A stretch of 64,000 bases of DNA from Liolophura sinensis. Its lineage: Eukaryota > Mollusca > Polyplacophora > Chitonida > Chitonidae. Below are positions 1-12,300 of the stretch, one piece after another. How positions within the stretch are numbered: the first letter of the stretch is position 1; every line of letters begins with the position of its first letter. A model generated the notes under the pieces. It had not been told where the DNA came from, did no database searches, and saw only the letters and a program-made list of their open reading frames with translations. The DNA lies in the NCBI RefSeq assembly GCF_032854445.1, contig NC_088303.1, positions 4,039,501 to 4,103,500 on the forward strand. The letters run 5' to 3'. Made by a program: the position numbers and the translations under genes.

Positions 1-214
1 GTGAACGTTTGTCTTGCTACAGTTTATTTCAGGAACATATTTTCCTTATGCTTGAAGAAAATAGCCTTCGAATTTCAGAACTGTTGCTATTGCTACGTGT
101 ATTTGACTCTTTATATAGTAATGCTTGATATTCCTCCATGTATATCTCATATTTTTACACAATTCTAGGAGAGAGTTACATGTATGTAATTAAATGTATT
201 AACAAAATGACAGC
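1..214. other. Intron sequence left of the 25-bp array
   Basis: AT-rich and without a recognisable exon. It presumably belongs to the intron between the unseen membrane-anchor exon and the exon at 3111. Confidence 0.4.
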
Positions 215-2940
215 CTTTCCCATGTATAACAACTCAGCCCTCCTCCATGTAGAACAACTCTGCCCTCCTCCATGTAGAACAACTCAGGCCTCTTCCATGT
301 AGAACAAATCTGCCCTCCTCCTGTAGAACAACTCTGCCCTCCTCCATGTAGAACAACTCAGCCCTCTTCCTTGTAGAACAACTCTGCCCTCCTCCATGTA
401 GAACAACTCAGCCCTCTTCCATGTAGAACAACTCTGCCCTCCTCCTGTAGAACAACTCTGCCCTCCTCCATGTAGAACAACTCAGCCCTCTTCTGTGTAG
501 AACAACTCTGCCCTCCTCCATGTAGAGCAACTCTGCCCTCTTCCATGGAGAGTAACTCTGCCCTCCTCCTGTAGAACAACTCTGCCCTCCATGTAGAACA
601 ACTCAGCCCTCTCCTATGTTGAACAACTCTGCCCTCTTCCATGTAAAACAACTCTGCCCTCTTCCATGGAGAATAACTCTGCCCTCTTCCATGTAGAAAA
701 CTGTGCCCTCTTCCATGCAGAACAACTCTGACCTCTTCCATGTAGAACAACTCTGCCCGCCTTCATGTAGAAAAACTCAGCCCTCCTCCATGTATAACAA
801 CTCTGCCGTTTTTCATGTGTGACAACTCTGCTCACCTCCATGTGTAACCACTCTGCCAACTACCATGTAGAACAGCTCTGCCCACCTCCATGTAAAACAA
901 CTCTGCCCTCCTCCCCTCCATGTAGAAAAACTCTGCCCACCTCCATGTAGAACAACTCTGCCCACCTCCATGTAGGACAACTCTGCCCTCCTCCATGTAA
1001 AACAACTCTGCCCTCCTCTATGTAGAACAACTCTGCCCTCCTCCATGTAGAACAACTCAGCCCTTTTTCATGTAGAACAACTCTGCCCTCCTCCATGTAG
1101 AACAACTCTCCCCACCTCCCTGTGGGACAACTGTGCCCTCTTCCAAGTGAAACAACTCTGCCCTCTTCCATGTGTAACCACTCTGCCAACTACCATGTAA
1201 AACAACTCTGCCCTCCTCCATGTAGAACAGCTCTGCCCACCTCCATGTAGAACAACTCTGCCCACCTCTATGTAGTACAACTCTGCCAACTACCACGTAT
1301 AACAACTCTGCCCTCCTCCATGCATAACAACTCTGCCCACCTCCATGTTGAACAACTCTGCCCACCTCCCTGTAGAACAACTCTGCCCTCCATGTATAAC
1401 AACTCTGCCTTCCTTCATGTATAACGACTCTGCCCTCCTCCATGTATAACAACTCTGCCCACCTCCATGCATAACAACTCTGCCCTCCTCCATGTATATC
1501 ACCCCTGCCCTCCTCCATGCATAACAACTCTGCACGCCTTCATGTATAACAACCCTGCCCTCCTTCATGTATAACAACTCTGCCCTCCTTCATGTATAAC
1601 GACTCTGCCCTCCTCCATGTATAACAACTTTACCTTCCTCCATGTATAACAACTCTGCCTTTCTCCATGCATAACAACTCTGCCCTCCTTCATGTATAAC
1701 GACTCTGCCCTCCTCCATGTATAACAACTCTACCTTCCTCCATGTATAGCAACTCTGCCTTCCTCCATGTATATCACCCCTGCCCTCCATGCATAACAAC
1801 TCTGCCCTCCTTCATGTATAACAACTCTGCCCTCCTCCATGTATAACAACTCTGCCTTCCTCCATGTATAACAACTCTGCCTTCCTCCATGTATATCACC
1901 CCTGCCCTCCATGCATAACAACTCTGCCCTCCTCCATGTATAACAACTCTGCCTTCCTCCATGTATATCATCCCTGCCCTCCTCCATGCATAACAACTCT
2001 GCGCGCCTTCATGTATAACAACTCTGCCCTCCTTCATGTATAACAACTCTGCCCTCCTCCATGTATAACAACTCTACCTTCTTCCATGTATGACAACTCT
2101 ACCTTCCTCCATGTATATAACCCCTGCCTTCCATGCATAACAACTCTGCCCCCCCTTCATGTATAACAACTCTGCCCTCCTCCATGTATAACAACTCTGT
2201 CCTCCTTCATGTTTAACAACTGTTTTCAGCTCCATGTATAACAACTCTGCCAACTACCATGTATATCACCCCTGCCCTCCTCCATGTATAACAACTCTGC
2301 CCTTCTCCATGTGTAACAACTCTGCCCACCTCCATGTGTAACAACTCTGCCCACCTCCATGTAGAACAACTCTGCCAACTACCATATATAACAACTCTGC
2401 CCACCTCAAACTCTGCCCTTCTCCATGTATATCACCCCTGCCCTCCTCCATTTATATAACCTCTGCCCTCCTCCATGTAGAACAACTCTGCCCTCCTCCA
2501 TGTAGAACAATTCTGCCAACTGCCATGTAGAACAACTCTACCCTCCTCCATGAAGAACAACTCTACCAACCACCATGTTGAACAGCTCTGCCCTCCTCCA
2601 TGCATAACAACTCTGCCCTCCTCCATGTATAACAACTCTGTCCACCTCCATGTAAAACAACTTTGCCCACCTCCATGTGTAACAACTCTGCCCACCTCCA
2701 CGTAGAACAACTCTGCCCTCCTCCATGTAGAACAACTCTGCCCTCCTCAATGTATAACAACTCTGCCTTTCTCCATGTATAACAACTGTTTTGACATTAT
2801 GTATACCAACCTTTCTCCACCTCCATGTATAATAACTCTGCCCGCCTCCATGTGTGGAAATGCCCACCTTATTATATAACAATTCTGGCCACCTTCATGT
2901 AACGGCAACAATTTTGCCCACCTCCATTTGTAACATCTCG
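215..2940. repeat. 25-bp minisatellite, about 110 copies
   Basis: Tandem units of about 25 bp built on gaacaactctgccctcct followed by ccatgta. Copies differ mainly at the base before AACAAC (gaacaac or taacaac), in ctctg/ctcag, and in ccctcctcc/cccacctcc/ccaactacc. The left part is rich in CATGTAGAACAAC and the middle (about 1300-2200) in CATGTATAACAAC, so sub-arrays have expanded separately. The period is not a multiple of three, so the long reverse-strand frames here are repeat artefacts. The array ends about 170 bp before the ectodomain exon at 3111. Confidence 0.95.
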
Positions 2941-3110
2941 AAACTGTATTCCTGTATTTATGTTATAAAGAAAACAAAGAATCTTTCAGAAAAGTTAAAG
3001 CTCTAGTACAAGTTAATTTACAGATCTTAGGGCCTTGGTTTAAATTTTTGACAGGTGCAGCTACCTATGTCTCATTAATTATTGATAAGTAAACAATTGT
3101 CCCTGCGCAG

Positions 3111-3314
3111 ATTACTGTGTGACGCCCAAGTGTGTGACAGTCGCCAGCTCTGTTCTCACCTCCATGGACCGCTCCATTGACCCCTGTGAGGACTTCTACC
3201 AGTATGCTTGTGGGGGGTGGGAGAAGTCTCACCCTATCCCTCCTGGTCACTCTCGCTGGAGCACCTTTGGAGAGCTGGTCAGGGACAACCAGGTCATCAT
3301 GAAGAATGTTCTAG
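3111..3314 (+). CDS. ECE: M13 peptidase exon a (start of ectodomain)
   Basis: Acceptor ccctgcgcag precedes it and donor gtaagc follows. It enters with two bases of a split codon (phase 1) and leaves in phase 1. It encodes YCVTPKC, then [20 protein letters not shown] and the RWSTFGEL segment that opens M13 ectodomains. Cysteines here correspond to neprilysin C56, C61, C79 and C87. An upstream exon carrying the membrane anchor is required and is not in the window. Confidence 0.93.
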
Positions 3315-6300
3315 GTAAGCAGTTCGTGCAAGAATAAAAACATTTTGGCCGTGGCTCTGGGTATAAGGTATGTGGAAGCCCTTCAGTTGAAGAAGACTTC
3401 TGAAGCAAGCAAAGCATATTTTACATCTTTAAATTTCACCTATTTTATCCATATTTTCATGAGTGGTGGTAAAATTTTGACAGCCATTGCTGTTGACATC
3501 ACGATTGCAAGCTACTTAATTTCTAGTGTAGTGTTAAAAACAGTTGCAAGAGTGACAACAAGCATATCAAATTTCTCCATGAAGAGGTTTGCTATTCTGC
3601 TCACAGTTGTAAAAACAGGCCGTCAAAGAGCCCTGGTGTTAGCTTTTTCAAGTTTCCAGTGGTTATAAAATACTAATTAACCGAACTGAAAACACATGAT
3701 AGCCTTTCTGCAATGGTAGCTTTATCACACATCTTGATAAAATGAAAAATCACCTTATAACATGTATAAGGCATTACGCAAATTACAAAAAATGTCAGAA
3801 ATGTCAGTATATCGTGGACTCTTCGCTTGCGTTGTTAACAAAGCAAAGAGAATTCAGCAATCAGCATTTTGTCTATATTTCATTTACACCATTAGCTGAA
3901 CATTCAGTTGACCTGTATATTTACATGTACGATTTGCAAGATTTACAGCTGGGTTGATGACAGTTTATCAATAGTTTAAATGCCCAGGCGTGTAGTTTTT
4001 TTTTATTTACACCCATTATTACAGTGTGTTAAGACGGATTAGCTGAGGTAAGTAAATGTTTATCATTTCTGTGGTCTATATATCTGAAAACTACAATGTC
4101 AGAATAATCCTTTGATCAGATTTTTTGACTTTGAATCAAGAATACTGGTAATTGAAAGTACTGCCAAAAACTTACGATAAAGGACTAAATTACTCTGTAA
4201 TACTCTTTGCAGAGATAAAATGTTTACTTTGAAGTGAAAGAAAGAAAAGAAAAACACACATTATGAAGTGTATGTCAGACAAAAAACTCATGTTTTTCCA
4301 GTTTTTACCAACCCAGTAGATTGCCTTTTAGACACTGGCTATTTCAGTGGCCTTTCCTTACCATATTGTAACAGTGACATCACATAAGGTTTTTGCCTCT
4401 TGATAAATGCAGACTGCCAAACTACTGCATTAAAATGCAAAGACACACTTGTTCCATAAATGCATTAATTGAATGGACCGTGACACAAATTATTTCTTAA
4501 TGGATATATCATTTGTTGATGAAGACACTAGCTAATGGAGCAGCCAGGCATCGTTCATTGTTTTGATGTTGACACTGGATCCTTGATATTGCGAGAAGAT
4601 TAGGTTCATGGACATCAGGTGTTATGAACCCTGTCTGTAAACATTGTATTGTATTTTTTAATTCTTTTTATTTGTCAGTGTCTGACCTACATTTTTCTCT
4701 GTACGTTATACCCTGCGCTATAATTCAGTCGAGTATTCTCGAGGCTTTGGTGTTTATGAGTTTGGTGTCATTGTAAATAGAGTATAAATTCTGTAAATAT
4801 TTATCAGTGTTGTAAACATGTTTACGATCAAACTATCCAGAATTTTCTTTACGATACTCTATAAATATGAGCGACAGAGTTGTAAAGCTCGCAAATTTAC
4901 TCAAGTTCACTTGAGAGCAGTCATATTTACTGTCATCCATTTTGAATGATTTTACAGGGTTTGGAGATATTGGCTTTCACGCCATTCGTCATTTGCGCTC
5001 TATTTTCTATACGAAGCACTTTGTGAGCTTGTGTTACGTCACTTGCTATTTTTCGGAGACATTATTTTGGAGCTTTTATTGGTCATTGTCTCTTTGTACC
5101 ACTACGTACATTTCATCCCAGTTTACCCTGAAAGTGGCTTTGTGTATATTTTCAAGGAAATAAACCACTTAGCAGACTGTCATCCGTAGATTGAGGAATT
5201 CACCTTAACTGAGGATTCTATATTTACATGGAATAACTCGCCTTTGCAAGCCAGAATATTCCATAGGGATTTGGATGCTGTAGGATACTACAGTCAAACC
5301 TGTTGTATGCGGCCAGTGAAGGGACATGTAAAAAGTGGCCGCATATGACACTTGGCTACTTAAGACAGCTTGGGAAGACCCAAGCCAAATCACAACTGAA
5401 TTAAGTTTCAGGAAATCTACACATGTAGGCCTACATGATAGTCTTATACATAATTGTTACCGCACTAATCTGTTCTGCTACATATATTTCATAGAAATAT
5501 AACAATTGCAGTAAAATAATAACTCAGTAATTTCAAGTTTTGTGGGGTAGACCTATGAACTTCACGCATTTAACAGGTGATTACAGAAAGAGTTTCAGGT
5601 GAGGGCACGAATGGAAGGAGAACTTTCTTCCCGTCATTGTCAAGCCCTAGAAAGCCATGTGCTAGTTTGGTCTATGTAGGTATAAAAGACTATTCTAACA
5701 AAATTTTGGACTGTAAATGACAGACTGCTGAGATGTTTAATCATATTTGCCATTACCGGTGAAACAACAGCAATAACAACATGTACAAGTGAAGGAAGAT
5801 CAATTTCTCCAAGTGTTCGGTACAGGCAATATTTTGGCCACGCAAAATGAAAACACAGCACCTTTCGCCTGCAAAGATAATGGCCAAGCAAGCCAGATAA
5901 TTTGTCAAAGAAACCATTCATGGGAGGAACCACGGGAGGTCAGATTATATTGTTATTGACCAATAATGTTCACACTTCACTTGTCATCACAAAGTGGCAG
6001 GTTGTAACTTTTAATGACTACAAAAACTATTGAAGTCGGGTGGTCGCCATTCTGAAATGCAGTTGTTCTCTAATGGACGAGCCTCCTATCCAGCTTGCTC
6101 AGCTTAATGCAGATCGCACCATACTTACAACAGCAATCCAAAAACTTGACCTTAGAATTTTTGCTCTACACAAGACGGACCTTAGTACCACATTGTGCAT
6201 TAGAAGCTTCTAGATTGTACACAAAGAGGAGTCTTCCTCCAGAAATGGCAGCGTTAAGCCATAATCTTTCATTCATTCCTCAAGAAATAGTGTAGGGGAG

Positions 6301-9300
6301 AAACAGACTGAAGGAGTTAATGAAAAGGTACTATGAAAAACTCATCTTGTACGGAGAACTGCACTTGACACATTTACATGTAACATCAAGGTCAAAACGT
6401 CCACAATCATATTCATAGCAAGCTTGCTGAATCACTGTATTTTTTTCGGTTGAGACAAAAAACTTCTCCTCTATCCAGAAAACTTGACCTGACAACAAAC
6501 CAATAACTGCCAATACCTAGGGTTCCATAATTAAAGCCGCCATGCAATTAAGACATCAAATTAAGGAGCATGATGTTAGTTAAACATCCATGACACATGC
6601 TGACATATAAATGAGAGTGTGAGAGTCCCTCAGCTGAAAGAATCAAAATCTTGCTTTGGTGTTTGCGCTCACGGAAAGACCCCCTACTGTGTGCCATTTT
6701 GAACTTACTAGTGATCTTTAAACCTGAAATCAACAGTTAATTGTTAACACAACCTCGATAGAATGCCCTAAAATGTGACAAAATGTAAAGTTGGTCTTTT
6801 CTCGCAAAGAAAATTGCTGATGCCCGTGTAGCTCACCCTCTCCCAACCCAGATAGGATTAAAATGTCATCTTTCATCAGCAAATCTGTTATTGTGTTGAA
6901 GAAGAATAGCCTGAATTGGTTTAGGAAATATTCCTAAAGGTAAACACTCTGTTCTTGTGTTGATTTTGGGGTTCATATAGCGCTGTTATTGTATGACTGT
7001 TGGCATTCATTAAAGGGGGCATAACTTCCTGTCCTTAACTTCCTATGTCTGAGGGCTACCATGTCGAAACATGAACTAAATACGTGTACCAACTTCAAAA
7101 TGGCAAGGAGATTTGGGCCACCCTGGGTGGTACAAGTATGTGACATTTACTGGTTTAAATTAACTGCCCATGCACAAATCGTTTTGATAATCGTTTTTTC
7201 TCGAATTCCCAGGTTAAACAGGCCATCTAGACTTGGTTTGGCCATCTATGATGCCACCCGCTGAGCTGTACAAGGCAGCCGGCGGACGGCTGGAGATCGG
7301 CTAGGGCATTACATTTGTTTTTGGTGGATTTAAAGTCATTATTACATTTCTCAGAAGCCCGCCTGGTAATATACAATTTAAACAGGTTATATCTTTATAT
7401 GTAGGACCAAGAGTTAAATCTGGACACTAATCCTTTAAGAAGTAGTAGATAGGCATTTTACAGGCCAAAAAATGAGAAACTTTTGGGACTTTTATATGTT
7501 GAGACACACCCTAAACTGCACATTAGGTAACAAAAACCATATCTTTTATGTGTTCTTCAACCCTCTCTTCATTTTCTAGAGAAGCCTCTGAGCTCTGCAA
7601 TGAATGAAGCTGAGAGGAAAGCCATGTTGTATTATATATCATGCGTGGACAAGAATGAGACCATTGAGGATCTTGGTTCCCAGCCCCTGCTGGACGTCAT
7701 ACGACAGGTGGGCGGGTGGAACATCTCCTCTGGGTCTGGTGAATGGGATGTGAACAAGTGGGACTTACAGACTGTCACGGAGAACGTCTTTCTACTTGAC
7801 CTCAGCGCTTTCTTCTGGACCTGGGTGGGAGAGGACGACAAAAACTCCTCGCGTAATATCCTACAGGTGAGCACAGCATTATTTGGCAAGACGAAAGTCG
7901 ATGATCAAGTTTTTGTGATATTTTGAGATCTTCAGAGCAATGACCTGAACAAAAATTGACAATTATTAATATGTTTGAAAATATATTTACGTGGTGCAGA
8001 GTCAAAATTAAGGTCATCATTTTATTTTAAGCTCTTAAAAACGATTAACCACTGAATATTCAAAACTTCAATCATGCGTATGTTCACTTAACAGCTCTGT
8101 TTTGTTGCTTTATCCCCATTAACATGGAGATACAAAAACCTCCATTCCTAAAACCATTTCAGTTGTAACTAACTTTGTTGCTCTAGCAACATCACTGAAG
8201 ATGTGTCTCCTATTTTAGTCATTTTTGTGATACTGAATGTTCCACTGCAGGGTCAGCAAATTACAAATGCCCAAGAAACAATGCAGAAAATAAATATTAA
8301 ACTGTGGTGAACTACATTAAAACAACGAAACATAAGGCATATGAATGTTGGCTTTTGTAGGATATCATCAAATTTAAAATCTTGGCAAAATGAAGCATGG
8401 ACAATGTGAGAACTCCACATGTGGCTGTAGTATTTTGGTGAGAAGTGTTCCCAACTACATTCACTACACAAAAGTGGGAAAAATTCATAAAAAAAAAAAC
8501 ATATTTGGAATCAGCGTGGAGGCCAATGCTTTATTTAAAGATGGTCTTTTCTTTTAAACTTAGGTTCACATGTAGCTGAGAATTTATGTGAAGACATTAA
8601 GGGTAAAAACTCTGAAAGCTACATGCAGGGTTCACATGGATTTCATTTATGTTGTTTATTTAAACCAGGAAGGCTGTTATTGATCAGATTTTTGATGTAT
8701 TTATTTATAGCTCACATTTACATGGGATAAGGCGTGATGTGTATGTTAAGGTAATTTCCAGAGGCCAATAACAACAAGGTGGCGAGATCCTCACACCTGT
8801 CATGTACTGGTCAACCAGAATTACCACCTGCCGGGTTTGTGATAATAACTCTGCACATGTATGGGGTTCATGGAAAAAGACGTGTAAATTTGTCTTTGAA
8901 CAAAAGTCTACTGTTTTTTTGACAGTAAACTTCTCACCCGAGGTATACTTATACATGCAACCAGCATACCCCTTATCTCAGACCTCTATTTGATCCATTT
9001 ACCCTTGTACTCCCATGAAATCCAGTTCTTACTGGTTCTTTTAAGGTGAATAGATCTAGATTTGACGGGTGCAGGGACATTTACATGCATTTACCCGGCT
9101 AAAGGCCAGTGTTGTTGTTGTTGTCCATGCAGTTCCATCCACCCGGAAAGCTTTATTACTGGAATGATATGTGAAATGTTCTTTAGTGCATGATTGATCT
9201 CCATGCACATGTAAATGATGGTGAACCTGGTGACGATGAACTTCCAGTTTTGTCTGTTGTACATGTGGCCGTTAGTGGACACAGCATTTTTATGCATGCT

Positions 9301-12300
9301 CACGTTCAGAACATGAAGTCATCTTTATAGTCAGTTTTACAGTACGAAGTGCTATTCTCTCCAATACCCAGAAAGGTCTTCAGTAATTCCAAATCACTAT
9401 TTGGAATTTATATTTATCCATTTATTTATTTATCTATCTATTTATTTATTGTTTAAAGTTATACTTACAAATAGTCCTAAACTACAAATCTTTATAAGTA
9501 GAGATTAAACATATTATGACTGGACTCTATGACACTATGAAACACAGTGAATATGCAAGAATCATCTATATGTATGTAATACACACACTTGTGGAAACGA
9601 AAGTTGTGTTCTGTAAGCCTTCCCTCGATCGCCTCAGTGGTAACGATAGGAGTGATGTCTCTAGATACAGTGTGCATGCAGGATGTAGTTTGCCAGAGGC
9701 CTCAAGCTCATGGCATTTGTCACTTGACAGTTACCATTGTGCTGAAAACAGACATGTGCCTGTAACTTATGTCACTCTTGCCATTAACCCTTCCAACCCA
9801 TTTTAATGCAGAACAAGATTTGTCTGGATTTGAAGACATGAAAACCTTTTTTTGATAGCTGTAGTTTGCCACATATTGATTGCTGTATACTGGGGAACTT
9901 GTCCACAGTCACTTATTGACAGATTATGTACATACAAGCTTCAATAAAGAGCAGTGTAAAATTATTTTGGAATGTAAAGTTCATTCAACTCATTCCTAGA
10001 GTTATACTGGATGCCAATTTCTGATTGCATCAGATATCGTATGATTTGTCTTATTTTTAAATTATTTCATTAGGAGTCACCACTGTGTAAAAGAATTGCT
10101 TGTTAAAAACACAACATTACACTATAAGTTTCTTAGATCAGTTTTCATACTGATAAGCGTAAGTTATAAAAACAGTTTTACAGTGGTGGGCTGTCATGCT
10201 TGGAACAGTTTAGAACGTCCAATCAAAACAGCACCATCACTTTCTGATTTGAAGTCATGTTATTTGAAAAATTATTTCAAGCAGTAAATTTATATTAGCT
10301 GATCAATATATTATTGCCTGTTTTTATGTCTTTAAAAATGGAATTGTATATACTTTTAGTTCTTATAGTAGTTAATCTCCATGTATTGTTATAGACGGCC
10401 TCTGGGAAGAGCAATTTGTTGAATTTGACAGAGCTACCCTCTTTAAGTAAAGGTTTCATTCATTCATTGTTGTATATATCCTTCCATGTTAAAATGCAGA
10501 GATTTGCTCTCGGGTGCCATAAATTGACATTGTCACAGGAGAATAGGAGGTCATCATGATGTTATGTTGTCAAATTTCGAAAATTCTGTTGATAGAAAGA
10601 ATAAGATCTTCATATATTTCGAACTTTTGAAAGGGAAAGACTTTCTATTTCTGGTCTGGTGTCTGATTTTATATCATTTTCCTTGTTTAACTTGGTAATG
10701 TGCTTAACATGTTATCATACAATGGTGTTTTCAAGAATTCTGTTGTAAGAGATGACAAGGTTGGAGGCAGTACTTGTACACTCATGTACGTACCTGATGA
10801 TTTTGGCTTACAGGTGGAATGTTTTTTCTACTTTACAAGTAACTACTTAAACTGACTACTGTAAGTCTTCAACCTCTAAAGCACTTTTTGGAGTGGAATT
10901 TATTTGTACAATTATTTGGAAAGTGATGCTAAAATGACTTGTTTGTATTACTACAGATGAATGCTTCATAAAACTTCAATTTCTTTCTCTACACCCTAGA
11001 GTTTTCTGCACCCTAGAGTTCTCTGCACCCTAGAGTTCTCTACACCCTAGAGTTCTCTGCACCCTAGAGTTCTCTGCACCCTAGAGTTCTCTACACCCTA
11101 GAGTTCTCTGCATCCTAGAGTTCTCTACACCCTAGAGTTCTCTACACCCTAGAGTTCTCTACACCTTATAGTTCTCTACACCCTAGAGTTCTCTACACAC
11201 TAGAGTTCTCTACACCCTAGAGTTCTCTACACACTAGAGTTCTCTACACCCTAGAGTTCTCTACACACTAGAGTTCTCTACACCCTAGAGTTCTCTACAC
11301 ACTAGAGTTCTCTACACCCTAGAGTTCTCTACACACTAGAGTTCTCTACACCCTAGAGATCTCTGCACCCTAGAGTTCTCTACACCCTAGAGTTCTCTGC
11401 ACCCTATACTTCTTTCAGAATGTTTCACAATATTAGTTGCAGATGCAGTTGAAAAGGTTAGGGTAGGTTATAACACCTGTACAGAAATAGGTAAGTGTCT
11501 TTTTATGTAGAGTTTTTTGTCCATTTTTTGTGGCAAACAAATGAAGACTGTAGTTTTCTATGTTGCTAAATAGACTGCTGGCTTGATGGTGTACATGTAT
11601 ATGTGTATTACATATTACATGTTGGATTGGAAGATTGGTAAGAATTGATTGCAACATGGGAATAGCAAAGGTATTGTTCGCCAATCCAAATGAAAAAGGC
11701 TAAATTTGGAGAGAAGCATATTGAGAAAATAGTCAGAATGTCTATTCAGATCGCCATGGGAAAGCTGTTAAGTTCAGTTCCTAATTGTGTTGCATTTTTT
11801 GGGCACCTCAGATATGGTGAAGATTACACCATCAGTGCACATGACCTAACAGTTGTTATCCACATTGTTTCAATAGCTTCTTGTCAGGGAAGATTCAGAT
11901 TTGAATGTTGTGTACACTGTGGGCAGGACAATATATGGAACACTGTAGTTGGTTTTCATTTTATCTTGCATCATTAAAATGACTGTACGTGTCTGAATAT
12001 TTTTGGCTCTCCCACTCACACATATTGCATGTCCACGTGACAGAACATGTGCCTGTCATTACCAGCGAAATGTTTCTGGTTGTGATGGATGTGAACACTA
12101 TCTCTGTTTGCTAAAACTCTGGACTCTATTCCACGTGTTATTGGCAATAATGACAATGTTAATCATAGTGTAGCTAGGTTTACATGTACATCTGACTGAC
12201 TCTGCCATTGTCAATCACTCACTTGTGATCAAGCACAGACCGTTTTCCTGTGCTCACCATACAAGGTGCTAATAGAGCCGGCCTGTCGGAAAATCGCTCG

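Noticed and set aside
215-2940. Dozens of reverse-strand frames repeating an HGGGQSC / RRAELFY-type peptide
   Set aside because: They translate the 25-bp minisatellite in its three phases, with irregular unit lengths and no gene context.
10987-11411. Possible CRISPR-like regular repeats here and in other arrays
   Set aside because: The units abut directly with no unique spacers, and the DNA is from an animal genome.
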